From Polynucleobacter sp. Latsch14-2 (GTDB lineage: Bacteria; Pseudomonadota; Gammaproteobacteria; Burkholderiales; Burkholderiaceae): DNA of 64,000 nucleotides. Positions 8,911 through 17,563 of the stretch are shown one piece after another; positions within the stretch are counted from its first letter, which is position 1; every line of letters starts with the position of its first letter. The notes under the pieces are model-generated. The model had not been told where the DNA came from and did no database searches. It saw only the letters and a list, made by a program, of their open reading frames with translations. Location: positions 186,001 through 250,000 of the forward strand of contig NZ_JACVPL010000003.1 of the NCBI RefSeq assembly GCF_018881925.1, written 5' to 3'. Made by a program: the position numbers and the translations under genes.

Positions 8911-10119
8911 TTAAATCACACCTGATTTTTTAAACGCTGCAATCTCGTCGGCAGAATACGCAAGGCTATCCAACAAAGCATCCGTATCCTCACCAATACG
9001 CGGTGGCGATTTGTGCAACTGAGGGCCATCCGTTAGAAACTGAAATGCCGCCTTAGGCAGTCTAATATCCCGATCCAAGCCACAATCTTTTTGAGAAAAT
9101 ACTCCAAAAAATTCTCTGGCTTTTACCTGTTCGCTTTCCATTACCTCAGGAATGCTCAATACTTTAGCAGCCGGCACTCCAGCATTATTAATAATAGGCT
9201 CCCAATTTTGGGCGGAATCTTTTAATAAAGCCCCTTGAATTGCCTCACGCAAAATTTGAGTGTGATTTCTTCTGCTGGCTGCATCTTTAAAGCGATCGTC
9301 CTGCAACAAACTACTTAAGCCAATGGATTTAAGTAAATTCATGAACTGATGTTGCTCGTTAATCGCGATCGCTAGCAAGCCATCGGCTGTTTTGAAGGTA
9401 GTCGAAGCGGGCGAGCGGCTCGGCGCTTCATTCCCGCGCAAGCCCGGAGGGTTACCAGTATTGACATAGGTAGTAAGGATGCTCGACATTAAAGCCATGC
9501 AGCTATCCAGCATTGAAATATCAATATGCTGGCCTTTACCGCTACGAGATCTCTGAAATAGAGCTGCTGATATTGCATACGCACCTGACATCCCCATCGC
9601 ATAATCGACTACAGGAGGGCCAGACTTGAGGGGTCCGCTTTCAGGGCTGCCAGTGATGCTCATAAATCCTGCCGCAGCCTGAATCACGCTATCGTATGCA
9701 GGGTAACGTGCTTTAGGCCCATTCTGACCATAGCCCGTCATAGAGCAGTAAATAATATCCGGCTTGACCTTGCAGACCTGCTCATAGCCGATATTCCTTT
9801 GGGCCATGGAACCAGTTCTCAGATTTTCGACTATGACATCTGCGGTAGATGCCAGCTTCAGAAATATTTCCTGACCCTCTTTGCTATCCAAATTTAAAGC
9901 AAGAGAGCGCTTATTGGCTCCTTGAGTTAAAAAGGATGGGGACATCCCGACATCCCCTAGCTTTGCATCACCCTCCGAACGCCAACGGGTAGATTCACCT
10001 TTGCCGGCTGGCTCAATCTTGATAACATCTGCACCCAAAAGCCCCAACTGATATGAAGCATAAGGCCCGGCTAGGACACGGGTTACATCAAGAACTCGAA
10101 TTCCATCAAAAGCTTGCAT
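8911..10119 (-). CDS. Family III CoA-transferase (CaiB/BaiF type)
   Basis: A 402-residue protein starting GIRVLDVTRVLAGPYASYQL. It contains VIKIEPAGKGESTRW, IVENLRTGSMAQRNIGY and the catalytic aspartate in SGPPVVDYAMGMSGAY (about residue 170). It is only distantly similar to the CoA-transferase at 1.6-2.8 kb (different length and inserts), so it is not a recent duplicate. It follows Bug-4 by 47 bases on the same strand. The pair repeats the receptor-plus-CoA-activating-enzyme arrangement of the first operon. Confidence 0.92.
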   Translation of the reverse strand: MQAFDGIRVLDVTRVLAGPYASYQLGLLGADVIKIEPAGKGESTRWRSEGDAKLGDVGMSPSFLTQGANKRSLALNLDSKEGQEIFLKLASTADVIVENLRTGSMAQRNIGYEQVCKVKPDIIYCSMTGYGQNGPKARYPAYDSVIQAAAGFMSITGSPESGPLKSGPPVVDYAMGMSGAYAISAALFQRSRSGKGQHIDISMLDSCMALMSSILTTYVNTGNPPGLRGNEAPSRSPASTTFKTADGLLAIAINEQHQFMNLLKSIGLSSLLQDDRFKDAASRRNHTQILREAIQGALLKDSAQNWEPIINNAGVPAAKVLSIPEVMESEQVKAREFFGVFSQKDCGLDRDIRLPKAAFQFLTDGPQLHKSPPRIGEDTDALLDSLAYSADEIAAFKKSGVI

Positions 10120-10166
10120 CTTTATCTTTCTAAAAACAATACTTAAAAATGATCCAAAAGTGAGAT

Positions 10167-11138
10167 CTATTCAAACGCCTTAATGCCACCAGTAGCGATC
10201 AACTTTTCCCAAAATTTAGTATCGCTTCTTAAAAACTGACCAAACGCTTCTGGTGACGCCGAAACAAAAACCTCAGTTCCGTCTGACTCCAATGACTGCC
10301 GTACTGATGGACTATTCATGGCCGTCTTGATTCCAGCATAAAGCTTATCAACCACATCTGGCGGCGTTCCCGCAGGAGCAAAAATAGCATTCCACTGAAA
10401 TATTTCATAACCCGACAGGCCTGCAGCCCGCATACCTGGAAGATTAGGAACAATAGGTGAAGCATCTTTACTGGTTACTGCGAGACCAACTAACTGGCCC
10501 GAGCGCATTAACTGCATCACAGTAGGCGTGGTGGCAAAAGTAAGCTGCGATTCGCCAGCCACTACCGATACTACGGCTGGAGAGCCGCTCTTAAATGGTA
10601 CGTGCGTCATTTGCACATTAGCAACTTCATTAAATAGCACGCCAGCAAAATGAGGTCCAGAGCCAATCCCCGAGCTTGAGTAGTTCAATTTTCCGGGAGC
10701 TGATTTTGCTAGCTTTATCAGCTCGGGCACAGAATGTACCCCTAAGTCCTTGTTCACAACCAGTACCAGAGGTGCAATGGTGAGTTGAGATACGGGAGCA
10801 AATTGAGATTGCTTATAGTCCGCTTTAGAATTGAGGGCAGGATAAATAGAAACACTGCTTGCACTCGAAATCAGCAATGTGTAGCCATCGGCTTTTGACT
10901 TAGCAACAAATGATGCTGCAGCCGATCCACCTGCCCCTGGTTTATTGTCTATCACAATCGGCTGACCTAAAGCCCGACCTAAAGAAGGCGCAAGAATTCT
11001 GGCGACTAAATCGGTTCCTCCGCCCGGAGCATAACCAACAATAATCTTGATTGGTCTATCCGGAAAGTTTTCAGCGCGAGCAAGCAATCCCAAGGTCGCC
11101 ATCAATCCAAAGACGGCAAGTTTAATGACTGAATTCAT
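10167..11138 (-). CDS. Bug-4: tripartite tricarboxylate transporter substrate-binding protein
   Basis: 323 residues; the signal peptide ends LLARA|ENFPDRP. Ligand loops are GYAPGGGTDLVAR and YSSSGIGSGPHFAGVLF, with PFKSGSPAVVSVVAGES in place of the PYKG segment. Its start lies one base after the stop of the ModA-like gene upstream. A Bug protein and an ABC-type molybdate-like receptor are thus translated from one message, an unusual pairing. Confidence 0.95.
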   Translation of the reverse strand: MNSVIKLAVFGLMATLGLLARAENFPDRPIKIIVGYAPGGGTDLVARILAPSLGRALGQPIVIDNKPGAGGSAAASFVAKSKADGYTLLISSASSVSIYPALNSKADYKQSQFAPVSQLTIAPLVLVVNKDLGVHSVPELIKLAKSAPGKLNYSSSGIGSGPHFAGVLFNEVANVQMTHVPFKSGSPAVVSVVAGESQLTFATTPTVMQLMRSGQLVGLAVTSKDASPIVPNLPGMRAAGLSGYEIFQWNAIFAPAGTPPDVVDKLYAGIKTAMNSPSVRQSLESDGTEVFVSASPEAFGQFLRSDTKFWEKLIATGGIKAFE

Positions 11139-11139
11139 C

Positions 11140-11943
11140 TTATTTAGATCGCGGCGCGGGTATGAGCCCAGCAGTGTTAATCACGTCAATCACGTTCGGT
11201 GAGCTTAAAAAACGAATCAATGCAGCAGCAGCAGCATCTGGCTGAGTGGAATTTGTAGTAATAGCTCCTGCGAAGCTAAATCCAGGCTGCAAATCTTTGG
11301 GAATCGGGCCAAGGTATGTAATCCCAGGGGTGTGAATAATTTCGCTGACCTGCTGAAATCCTATCTCTGCTTCACCACGGGCAATCACGGCTGCAACAGC
11401 CTCACCTGAAGGTGGGCCACGCACCTTAATGCTCTTGCTCTTTACCTGGTCTAAGATCCCAAGCTTATTAAACATGGTGTTCGCAATATAGGTACCACTG
11501 CCGCTATCAGAATAAGCAATTGAGCTAGCAGCTAACAATGTTTTTCTAAATGCATCGACATTACTAATGTCTGGCTTAGGCGCATTCAACTTCACAGCTG
11601 CGCCTATCTGCGATAGAGCAAGAATAGTTATCGAATCATGCTTTACCAATCCGCGCTTAGCTAAATTTTCTGCAGCTTCACCATCCAAGATAACCATATC
11701 AGCTTGCTGACCAGCAGCTAAACGGGTTGGAATTGCTTCTGGTGAATCTCCGATTGAAGGCCCCCGTATCGTGATTAATTTATTTCCGGTAGCACTCTCA
11801 AATGCAGGTGCAAGCTTCTCATATACCCCATAGAATCCAGCTGAAATCATTACCTTAACATCAGCAGCCAGCACACCTTGCGCTGGGAGGATTAGCAAAA
11901 AACAAAAATGCAGCAAGTATTTAAAACTCAGCTTTGATTTCAT
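11140..11943 (-). CDS. ModA-like periplasmic substrate-binding protein (type II, SBP_bac_11)
   Basis: A 267-residue exported binding protein; the signal peptide (about 1-26) ends GVLA|ADVKVM. The body resembles ModA and WtpA-like type II receptors: ISAGFYGVYEKLAPAFE near the N-terminus, LAAGQQADMVILDGEAAENL, and GEAVAAVIARGEAEIGFQQ near the C-terminus. No ABC permease or ATPase gene is near. In many proteobacterial genomes such lone ModA-like proteins sit in catabolic operons and probably bind organic acids rather than molybdate; the ligand here is unknown. It lies 82 bases downstream of Bug-5 and one base upstream of Bug-4. Confidence 0.88.
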   Translation of the reverse strand: MKSKLSFKYLLHFCFLLILPAQGVLAADVKVMISAGFYGVYEKLAPAFESATGNKLITIRGPSIGDSPEAIPTRLAAGQQADMVILDGEAAENLAKRGLVKHDSITILALSQIGAAVKLNAPKPDISNVDAFRKTLLAASSIAYSDSGSGTYIANTMFNKLGILDQVKSKSIKVRGPPSGEAVAAVIARGEAEIGFQQVSEIIHTPGITYLGPIPKDLQPGFSFAGAITTNSTQPDAAAAALIRFLSSPNVIDVINTAGLIPAPRSK

Positions 11944-12025
11944 ATCGACATTCCATTCGTCTCTTAAAAAATGATTCGTTGTTATTCATTGCGTAAAGGC
12001 GCCGCTGAAATCAAATAGCTCAGGC

Positions 12026-12988
12026 CTATTCATCTTTCATATTAGCGTTTTTGACAATAGGCTGAAGGCGCTTTCTCTCTTCAGTCAAAAACTTAATAAA
12101 GTCTGCTTGAGATCCTGGGGTTGGCTCGATGCCTTGTGGAATGAGGCGTGCCTTGAGTGCATTCGTATCCAACGCAGCCTGTAAAGCAACATTCATTTTC
12201 TGAATAATGTCAGCAGGCGTGCCCTTGGGCGCAAATATTCCAGACCAATGGCCAATAAAGATATTGGGATAGCCCAACTCTTTAGTAGTGGGTACATTTG
12301 GCAGGCGAGTAATGCGCTTATTCCAAGTGGAGGCAATGGGCCTTAACTTATTACCTTCAATTTGCGGCAACACCACTACGCTAGCCTCAGATGTAGCGTC
12401 AACTTGTTTTGACACCACAGCAAAGACGCCTTCCGAACCGCTTTTGTAAGGAATAATTTCATAATTGCCGCCGCCTGTGTAGAGCTTAAGCATTTCAGCG
12501 ACAAAGTGCGGTGTACTGCCGCTACCGGCAGTTGCAAATGTCAATCCCGAGGTACTCTGAGCTTTTTTAATTAAATCTTTTAGGTTCTGAACCGGCGAAT
12601 CCGCGTTGACAACGATGATCGATGGACTTACAGCCATCATGCCTACAGGAACTAAGTCCTCCTGCTTGTAGGGCATGCTGCTTCTCAGCATAGGGATGGT
12701 AACTACGCCACCTGCTGCACCAGCATAAAAGGTGTAGCCATCAGGCGCACTCTTGGCAACATAATCTCCACCAACCACCGAACCCGCGCCTGGCTTGTTC
12801 TCAACAATAATCGGCTGACCCAGTTGCTTGCTCATACCCTCAGCAACGGCACGTGCAACGAGATCGTTTGCACCTCCAGGACCGAAACCGACGATAAATT
12901 TAATTGGGCGACTTGGCCAAGTATCAGCAAAAACCAAATTTGCCGCACAAAGGGAAAGGATGATGGTTAGCGCTTTAATTTTTTTCAT
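12026..12988 (-). CDS. Bug-5: tripartite tricarboxylate transporter substrate-binding protein
   Basis: 320 residues with signal peptide ending NLVFA|DTWPSRP. The loops read GFGPGGANDLVAR and ATAGSGSTPHFVAEML. The lobe-hinge element is IPYKSGSEGVFAVV, without the following GGQ. Its ATG overlaps the TGA of the isocitrate-lyase-family gene (ATGA). This gives tight translational coupling of receptor and enzyme, with the enzyme first. Confidence 0.95.
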   Translation of the reverse strand: MKKIKALTIILSLCAANLVFADTWPSRPIKFIVGFGPGGANDLVARAVAEGMSKQLGQPIIVENKPGAGSVVGGDYVAKSAPDGYTFYAGAAGGVVTIPMLRSSMPYKQEDLVPVGMMAVSPSIIVVNADSPVQNLKDLIKKAQSTSGLTFATAGSGSTPHFVAEMLKLYTGGGNYEIIPYKSGSEGVFAVVSKQVDATSEASVVVLPQIEGNKLRPIASTWNKRITRLPNVPTTKELGYPNIFIGHWSGIFAPKGTPADIIQKMNVALQAALDTNALKARLIPQGIEPTPGSQADFIKFLTEERKRLQPIVKNANMKDE

Positions 12989-13851
12989 GAAAATTTTTTC
13001 TCTAGAGAATCAAAATACTCTTTTTTTACACTGCTTTGTCGTTCTGCAAAAGTGGCTACCAGCAAGGGATCTTCAGTCAACTCACCGAACTGCTTCAGAT
13101 GATTTAGCGCATTTGTCATGCCACGAACAGCGCCTTGTAAAGCGGCATTCGCATACAGGACTATCCCAAAACCCATTTCAGATAACTCCGCCTGAGACAG
13201 TGAAGGTGTTTTACCACCAATGACGATATTAATGAGTTGGGGGCAGTACGATTGAGAGGCAATCGTTTTAATTTCCTCAATACTTTCAGGAGCCTCAATA
13301 AAGGTCATATCAGCACCTGCTTCTGAATAGCTTACAGCCCTATCTAAGGCATCGCTTAAGCCGTTTACAGTTCTTGCATCCGTTCTGGCAATAATCAAAA
13401 AATCATCGTGCACCCGAGCATCTACTGCTGCCTTAATTTTCCCGCACATTTCCTCTTTAGAAATCACTTGTTTACCAGCAAAATGCCCGCAACGTTTAGG
13501 CATGGACTGATCTTCAATTTGAACAGCATGAGCGCCAGCGCGCCCTAATGTCTTTACACTGTGATAAACATTGACCGCATTCCCAAAACCAGTGTCAATA
13601 TCAACGATCAAGGGAATTTGCACAGCATCAGAAATTGCGGCCGCATGGGACGCAACATCATGTAAATGAATAAACCCTAAATCGGGCATGCCATAAAACT
13701 GATTGGTCAATCCAGCACCGCTCAAATAAACGGCCTCAAATCCGGCATCTTCAATCACGCGTGCAGCGAGTGCGTTACCAGCCCCAGGGACCAATAGCCC
13801 ACGCTTTTGATTGACCAATTCTCGTAAAGTAGTTCCTAAATACTTTGGCAT
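12985..13851 (-). CDS. Isocitrate lyase/PEP mutase family protein (methylisocitrate-lyase-like)
   Basis: A TIM-barrel lyase of about 288 residues. The Mg2+ and catalytic signatures are IVDIDTGFGNAVNVYHSV, the QIEDQSMPKRCGHFAGKQ loop with the catalytic cysteine in KRCGH, and IIARTDART. The KRCGH loop favours C-C lyases (2-methylisocitrate or 2,3-dimethylmalate lyase, oxaloacetate decarboxylase group) over PEP mutase. I chose the ATG preceded by AAAGGGGCTGGC; an ATG seven codons upstream lacks a ribosome-binding site. Its stop overlaps the start of Bug-5, so a 2-hydroxy or branched dicarboxylate is the likely ligand of that receptor (inference). Confidence 0.9.
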   Translation of the reverse strand: MPKYLGTTLRELVNQKRGLLVPGAGNALAARVIEDAGFEAVYLSGAGLTNQFYGMPDLGFIHLHDVASHAAAISDAVQIPLIVDIDTGFGNAVNVYHSVKTLGRAGAHAVQIEDQSMPKRCGHFAGKQVISKEEMCGKIKAAVDARVHDDFLIIARTDARTVNGLSDALDRAVSYSEAGADMTFIEAPESIEEIKTIASQSYCPQLINIVIGGKTPSLSQAELSEMGFGIVLYANAALQGAVRGMTNALNHLKQFGELTEDPLLVATFAERQSSVKKEYFDSLEKKFS

Positions 13852-13948
13852 GCCAGCCCCTTTTTTTATCATGATTATCTAGATTATATGGGGCAGATTA
13901 ATCTCAGAAATCTTCACCAATGCTGGTAAAGACCTCATTGCCATACTT

Positions 13949-14905
13949 TTACTCTAAGTAGATATTATTCTCGCGGACAAGTTGTTCGTACTTCTTGAAC
14001 TCGGCCTTCACAAAAGCAGCGAATTGTTCTTGAGTTGATGGCGCTACCGCAACCCCTCTAGACCGAGCTAAATCACGAAACTCTTTAGCTTGAATGATTT
14101 TGTTAATTTCTAAGTTAAGCTTTTTAACGACAGCATCTGAAGTTCCTGCAGCGACAAAGATACCCTGCCAGCCATCAGAATTAAAGCCCGGATAATTTTG
14201 CGCAATGGGCGGAACATTAGGAAGCACGTCAACAGTCTTAGGTCCACCGATGGCGATAGCTTTTAATTTTCCAGCCTTTAGCAACTCTAGAGTGGTGGTA
14301 GTGGTATCAAAAGTTAATTGAATATCATCCGCCATTAAAGCCGTTAACATTTGTCCGGACCCTTTGTACTGGACATGCGTTACCTCAATACCGGAGGCCT
14401 TCTGCAGCATCGCCATTGCTAAATGTGGTCCCGAGCCATTGCCATAAGAACCATAGTTAAATTTCTTGGGATTTTTTCGCACGTAATCAATCAATTCAGT
14501 CAGATTGTTCGCTGGAAAATTCGGGCCCGTTAATAAAACATAGCTAATAGAAAGGGTTTGCGCAACCGGAGTTAAATCTTTCTCGGTATTAAACGATAGT
14601 TTCTGTACAAAAGGGTTGATGACAATTTGCGACGCAGTATTGAGCAGCGTATAGCCATCTGCAGGCGAATGAACTACAGACTCTGCCGCAACAGTCCCCG
14701 CAGCTCCCACCTTATTTTCAACAACCACAGCCTGCTTAAAACTTTCCTGCAGTTTTGAGCCAATTGCTCTGCCGTATAAATCTACAGAGGAGCCAGCTGG
14801 ATAGCCGATGATCATCTTGAGAGTTCGGTTTGGGTACCCCTGTGCAACACATACATTCGTCAAACAAAACAATATGACCGGCAGCAATATCTTTACCAAT
14901 TTCAT
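13949..14905 (-). CDS. Bug-6: tripartite tricarboxylate transporter substrate-binding protein
   Basis: 318 residues; the signal peptide ends NVCVA|QGYPNRT. The first loop is GYPAGSSVDLYGR, where the usual double glycine is Gly-Ser-Ser as in Bug-2. The second loop is YGSYGNGSGPHLAMAML and the hinge is QYKGSGQMLTALMADDI. It lies directly downstream of Bug-7 (48 bases), the only place in the window with two Bug genes in tandem and no enzyme between. The isocitrate-lyase-family gene begins 97 bases further on. Confidence 0.95.
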   Translation of the reverse strand: MKLVKILLPVILFCLTNVCVAQGYPNRTLKMIIGYPAGSSVDLYGRAIGSKLQESFKQAVVVENKVGAAGTVAAESVVHSPADGYTLLNTASQIVINPFVQKLSFNTEKDLTPVAQTLSISYVLLTGPNFPANNLTELIDYVRKNPKKFNYGSYGNGSGPHLAMAMLQKASGIEVTHVQYKGSGQMLTALMADDIQLTFDTTTTTLELLKAGKLKAIAIGGPKTVDVLPNVPPIAQNYPGFNSDGWQGIFVAAGTSDAVVKKLNLEINKIIQAKEFRDLARSRGVAVAPSTQEQFAAFVKAEFKKYEQLVRENNIYLE

Positions 14906-14953
14906 GGAATGAGGACCCTTTAAATTCTGATTAGACGTGAAATAACAATTCGA

Positions 14954-15934
14954 TCAATTACCCTGACCCTTCGCCTTCATTTCTTTGATCGTTTTATTCC
15001 ATCGATCACTCTCGGCATTGATAAATTCGGTTGTTTGCTTGATGCTGCCACCGAAAGGCAGCATATCATTTTGGTCATACTTCTCAATCAAATCCGGATT
15101 GAGAAGCGCTTGATTAATTGCTTGATTCATTTTTTCTTTAATATTCATCGGCGTTTTAGCAGGTGCAAAAACACCATTCCATAAATCATTTTTCAAGTTT
15201 GGATATCCAAGCTCGGTCAATGTAGGAACGTTAGGCAGACTGGGTAAATGTTTCTCGCTAGAAATAGCCAGCACTTTTACTTTGCCCTGCTTCGCAAACT
15301 GACTAACGCCTGTCATTGCCCCACAAGTAATTGCTGTTTCTCCCGCAACTGTAGCTAACAGCGCAGGGCCCGAGCCTTTATAGGGAATATGGGTTATGTC
15401 AGCCTTCCAAATAAGGTTGAATAAATTTTCGCAAGTGATGTTAGGTGGCGTAGCGGCGCCAGCAGTCGCATAAGATAGTTTTTCTTTCATCGCCAATTGC
15501 CTTAACTCCTCCAAGGTATTAGCGTTCACTTTTTCACCAACAAAAATACCCATAGGGGTATTACTCGCCATACTGATGGGCGCAAAATCTTTATCTGGGT
15601 TGTAGCCTGCATTTCCGCTCCATGCTGCATTTACCAATAGAGCTGGGGAGGTCATTAAATAGGTATAGCCATCAGGTGCTGCGTTTGCAACAAATTGCAC
15701 GCCGATGCTGGCGCCAGCACCAGCCTTATTCTCAACAAAAACAGACTGCTTAAAAATTTCCGATAACCTTTGCGACAAGATGCGTGCGGCAACATCTGCC
15801 GAGCCACCAGGAGCAAAAGGAACAATCATGCGAATGGGTCGATTCGGGTAGGTGCTTGACTGAGCAAATATCACTGAAGAACCTAGAGAAAACCCTAATA
15901 CCAGAACTAACGACGACATTATTTTGCGGTGCAT
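14954..15934 (-). CDS. Bug-7: tripartite tricarboxylate transporter substrate-binding protein (two-cysteine type)
   Basis: About 326 residues. I chose the ATG preceded by GGAGACAAAT; an earlier in-frame ATG four codons upstream contains that ribosome-binding site. The signal peptide ends SVIFA|QSSTYPN. Loops are PFAPGGSADVAAR and YATAGAATPPNITCENLF, with PYKGSGPALLATVAGET and ITCGAMTGVSQFAKQGK. The histidine of the common GxxHLAGE loop is replaced and two cysteines are present. Both cysteines recur in Bug-11, its closest relative here by eye. It diverges from the esterase gene with about 100 bases between. Confidence 0.94.
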   Translation of the reverse strand: MHRKIMSSLVLVLGFSLGSSVIFAQSSTYPNRPIRMIVPFAPGGSADVAARILSQRLSEIFKQSVFVENKAGAGASIGVQFVANAAPDGYTYLMTSPALLVNAAWSGNAGYNPDKDFAPISMASNTPMGIFVGEKVNANTLEELRQLAMKEKLSYATAGAATPPNITCENLFNLIWKADITHIPYKGSGPALLATVAGETAITCGAMTGVSQFAKQGKVKVLAISSEKHLPSLPNVPTLTELGYPNLKNDLWNGVFAPAKTPMNIKEKMNQAINQALLNPDLIEKYDQNDMLPFGGSIKQTTEFINAESDRWNKTIKEMKAKGQGN

Positions 15935-16031
15935 ATTTGTCTCCATTCTTGTTTTTTTTGATACTAATTGATTTTAGGCATAGAATGAAAAAAATTGTTA
16001 GCAATAAGCTGACGCATCATAAAAAAGAATT

Positions 16032-16036
16032 AGGAG
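16032..16036 (+). promoter_or_regulatory. Ribosome-binding site deciding a TTG start
   Basis: AGGAG lies five bases upstream of an in-frame TTG. The ATG 57 bases further upstream has only a poor AGG match, so initiation at the TTG is favoured. Confidence 0.5.
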
Positions 16037-16041
16037 ACAAT

Positions 16042-16938
16042 TTGTTTGCTACATATACCGAGGCCGCTCAACAGCAGTCTCTATCAGGCTTTGCTGCGGC
16101 AGATCCCTTACTTACTCCCATTGAAGATGCTCGCGCAAAACAAGACCTGTACTTTCAAAGTCTTAATCAAGACTTGCCTGAAGTTCATGCCGAGAAAAAT
16201 CTCCACATACCGGGCCCTTATGGCGATATTCCCATTCGCTTGGTATATCCCGATGCAACAGGGCCGCTACCCTGCATCATTTTCATTCGCGGCGCAGGAT
16301 GGTGGGCGGGCTCACTAGATTCCCATGCAAGAACTATCCGCAGCCTATCACTCATGAGTAACTGCGTAGTGTGCGCAATTGATTACCGGCGCACGCCTGA
16401 GTATCAGTACCCCACCCAAAGAGATGAGGTGCTTTATTTAATTAGCTGGCTCAAAGAAAACGGTAAAAAATGGGGGCTCAATAATAAGCTGGCTTTATTT
16501 GGTGAATCTGCAGGAGCTACCATTGCGCTCTCTTGCGCACTATCTCTTAGAGACAAGGCGGATACATCCATTTCAGGCCTGACCCTCTTTTACACCAACG
16601 CTGGTGGACCAAAACCTTCGGCAAGAGCTTATTCGCAATGGGTCTGGAAGCAGTATCTTGGTCATGATGGCCTTTCTACCAATTCGAATGCAGTACCCTT
16701 GTTGGACGATTTGCATGGCTTACCACCAACCTGGCTAGGCGTTGGCGAAAATGATCCACTCATGAGCGATACGGTAGAGGCGCATCAGAAAATACTGGCT
16801 GCTGGCGGGCAATCCACCCTTGTGAGCTATCCAAATCTTCCACATGCATTTGTTATGTACAGCGGCACCTTAAAGCCCGCCTATGATGCGCTGCAGTCTG
16901 CTGCACTGGCAACAAAAGCTAATCTAAACCACCTTTAA
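16042..16938 (+). CDS. Alpha/beta hydrolase (HSL-like esterase family)
   Basis: About 298 residues from a TTG with an excellent ribosome-binding site; the alternative ATG at 15985 would add 19 residues. The nucleophile elbow is FGESAGATIALSCAL (Ser about residue 153). The acid is in GENDPLMSD and the histidine in LPHAFVMYSG. The oxyanion motif that is HGGGW in the hormone-sensitive-lipase family reads RGAGWWAG here, so the His and first Gly are changed. The protein is cytoplasmic. A cupin gene follows 36 bases later on the same strand. It probably cleaves a carboxylic ester or lactone in the pathway served by Bug-8. Confidence 0.88.
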   Translation: MFATYTEAAQQQSLSGFAAADPLLTPIEDARAKQDLYFQSLNQDLPEVHAEKNLHIPGPYGDIPIRLVYPDATGPLPCIIFIRGAGWWAGSLDSHARTIRSLSLMSNCVVCAIDYRRTPEYQYPTQRDEVLYLISWLKENGKKWGLNNKLALFGESAGATIALSCALSLRDKADTSISGLTLFYTNAGGPKPSARAYSQWVWKQYLGHDGLSTNSNAVPLLDDLHGLPPTWLGVGENDPLMSDTVEAHQKILAAGGQSTLVSYPNLPHAFVMYSGTLKPAYDALQSAALATKANLNHL

Positions 16939-16974
16939 ATAAGATTTTTACTCAGTATTTTTTATGGAGATTGT

Positions 16975-17562
16975 ATGAAGCGCTGGACCCCAACACAAGA
17001 AGAAATGAAACCTCGCATAGCTCGCTTCAAAGAAGTGGCTTCTGTAAAAAAACTACATCTTGAAGAAAAAGGGATTCCCCCCGATGTCCTCGAGATGATT
17101 ATGGCCAAGACCACTAGGAATGTAATGTCTCCAGGCCCCCTGCCTGGGCAACTTTCTCCAAAGCCTGCTGTTGAAGGTGGAGATGCGGGCGTCTTTCGCC
17201 TAGGTATTGCCACTTGCCCACCCAATCAAGGTCCAGGACTACATGTGCACTACAACACGCATGAAACATTTATGGCGTTAACTGGTAAATGGGAGATTCA
17301 ATGGGGTGATCATGGGGAAGAATCGGTGATGCTCGATCATCTTGATTTAATTGCGATGCCGCCAGGAGTTACTAGAAGATTTATCAATCGGTCGCAAGAT
17401 GATGCACATCTAATGGTCATCATCCAAGGGAAGCGAGATGAATTTGATGATGTTGATCGCGTTCCTGAAACAGCACAAGCAATTGCAGAAAAACATGGTC
17501 AAGGAATGGTAGATAAATTAGAAAACCTTGGTTGGAAGTTTACGATTGGGAAAGAACTTTAA
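16975..17562 (+). CDS. Single-domain cupin protein
   Basis: A 195-residue protein with one cupin domain at about residues 75-160. Cupin motif 1 is canonical: GLHVHYNTHETFMALTGKWE carries HxH and the following Glu. In motif 2, PPGVTRRFINRS, the usual histidine is an arginine, so one metal ligand is missing. The N-terminal 60 residues are charged and predicted helical. It may be a non-catalytic binding or regulatory cupin, or an isomerase or dioxygenase with three-ligand metal binding; the sequence does not settle this. ATGGAGATTGT provides the ribosome-binding site. The next gene starts one base after its stop. Confidence 0.88.
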   Translation: MKRWTPTQEEMKPRIARFKEVASVKKLHLEEKGIPPDVLEMIMAKTTRNVMSPGPLPGQLSPKPAVEGGDAGVFRLGIATCPPNQGPGLHVHYNTHETFMALTGKWEIQWGDHGEESVMLDHLDLIAMPPGVTRRFINRSQDDAHLMVIIQGKRDEFDDVDRVPETAQAIAEKHGQGMVDKLENLGWKFTIGKEL

Positions 17563-17563
17563 A

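Noticed and set aside
15784..15984. N-terminal extension of the esterase to an upstream ATG
   Set aside because: It would overlap Bug-7 on the other strand by about 150 bases and has no hydrolase-family similarity. The ribosome-binding site at 16032 favours a later start.
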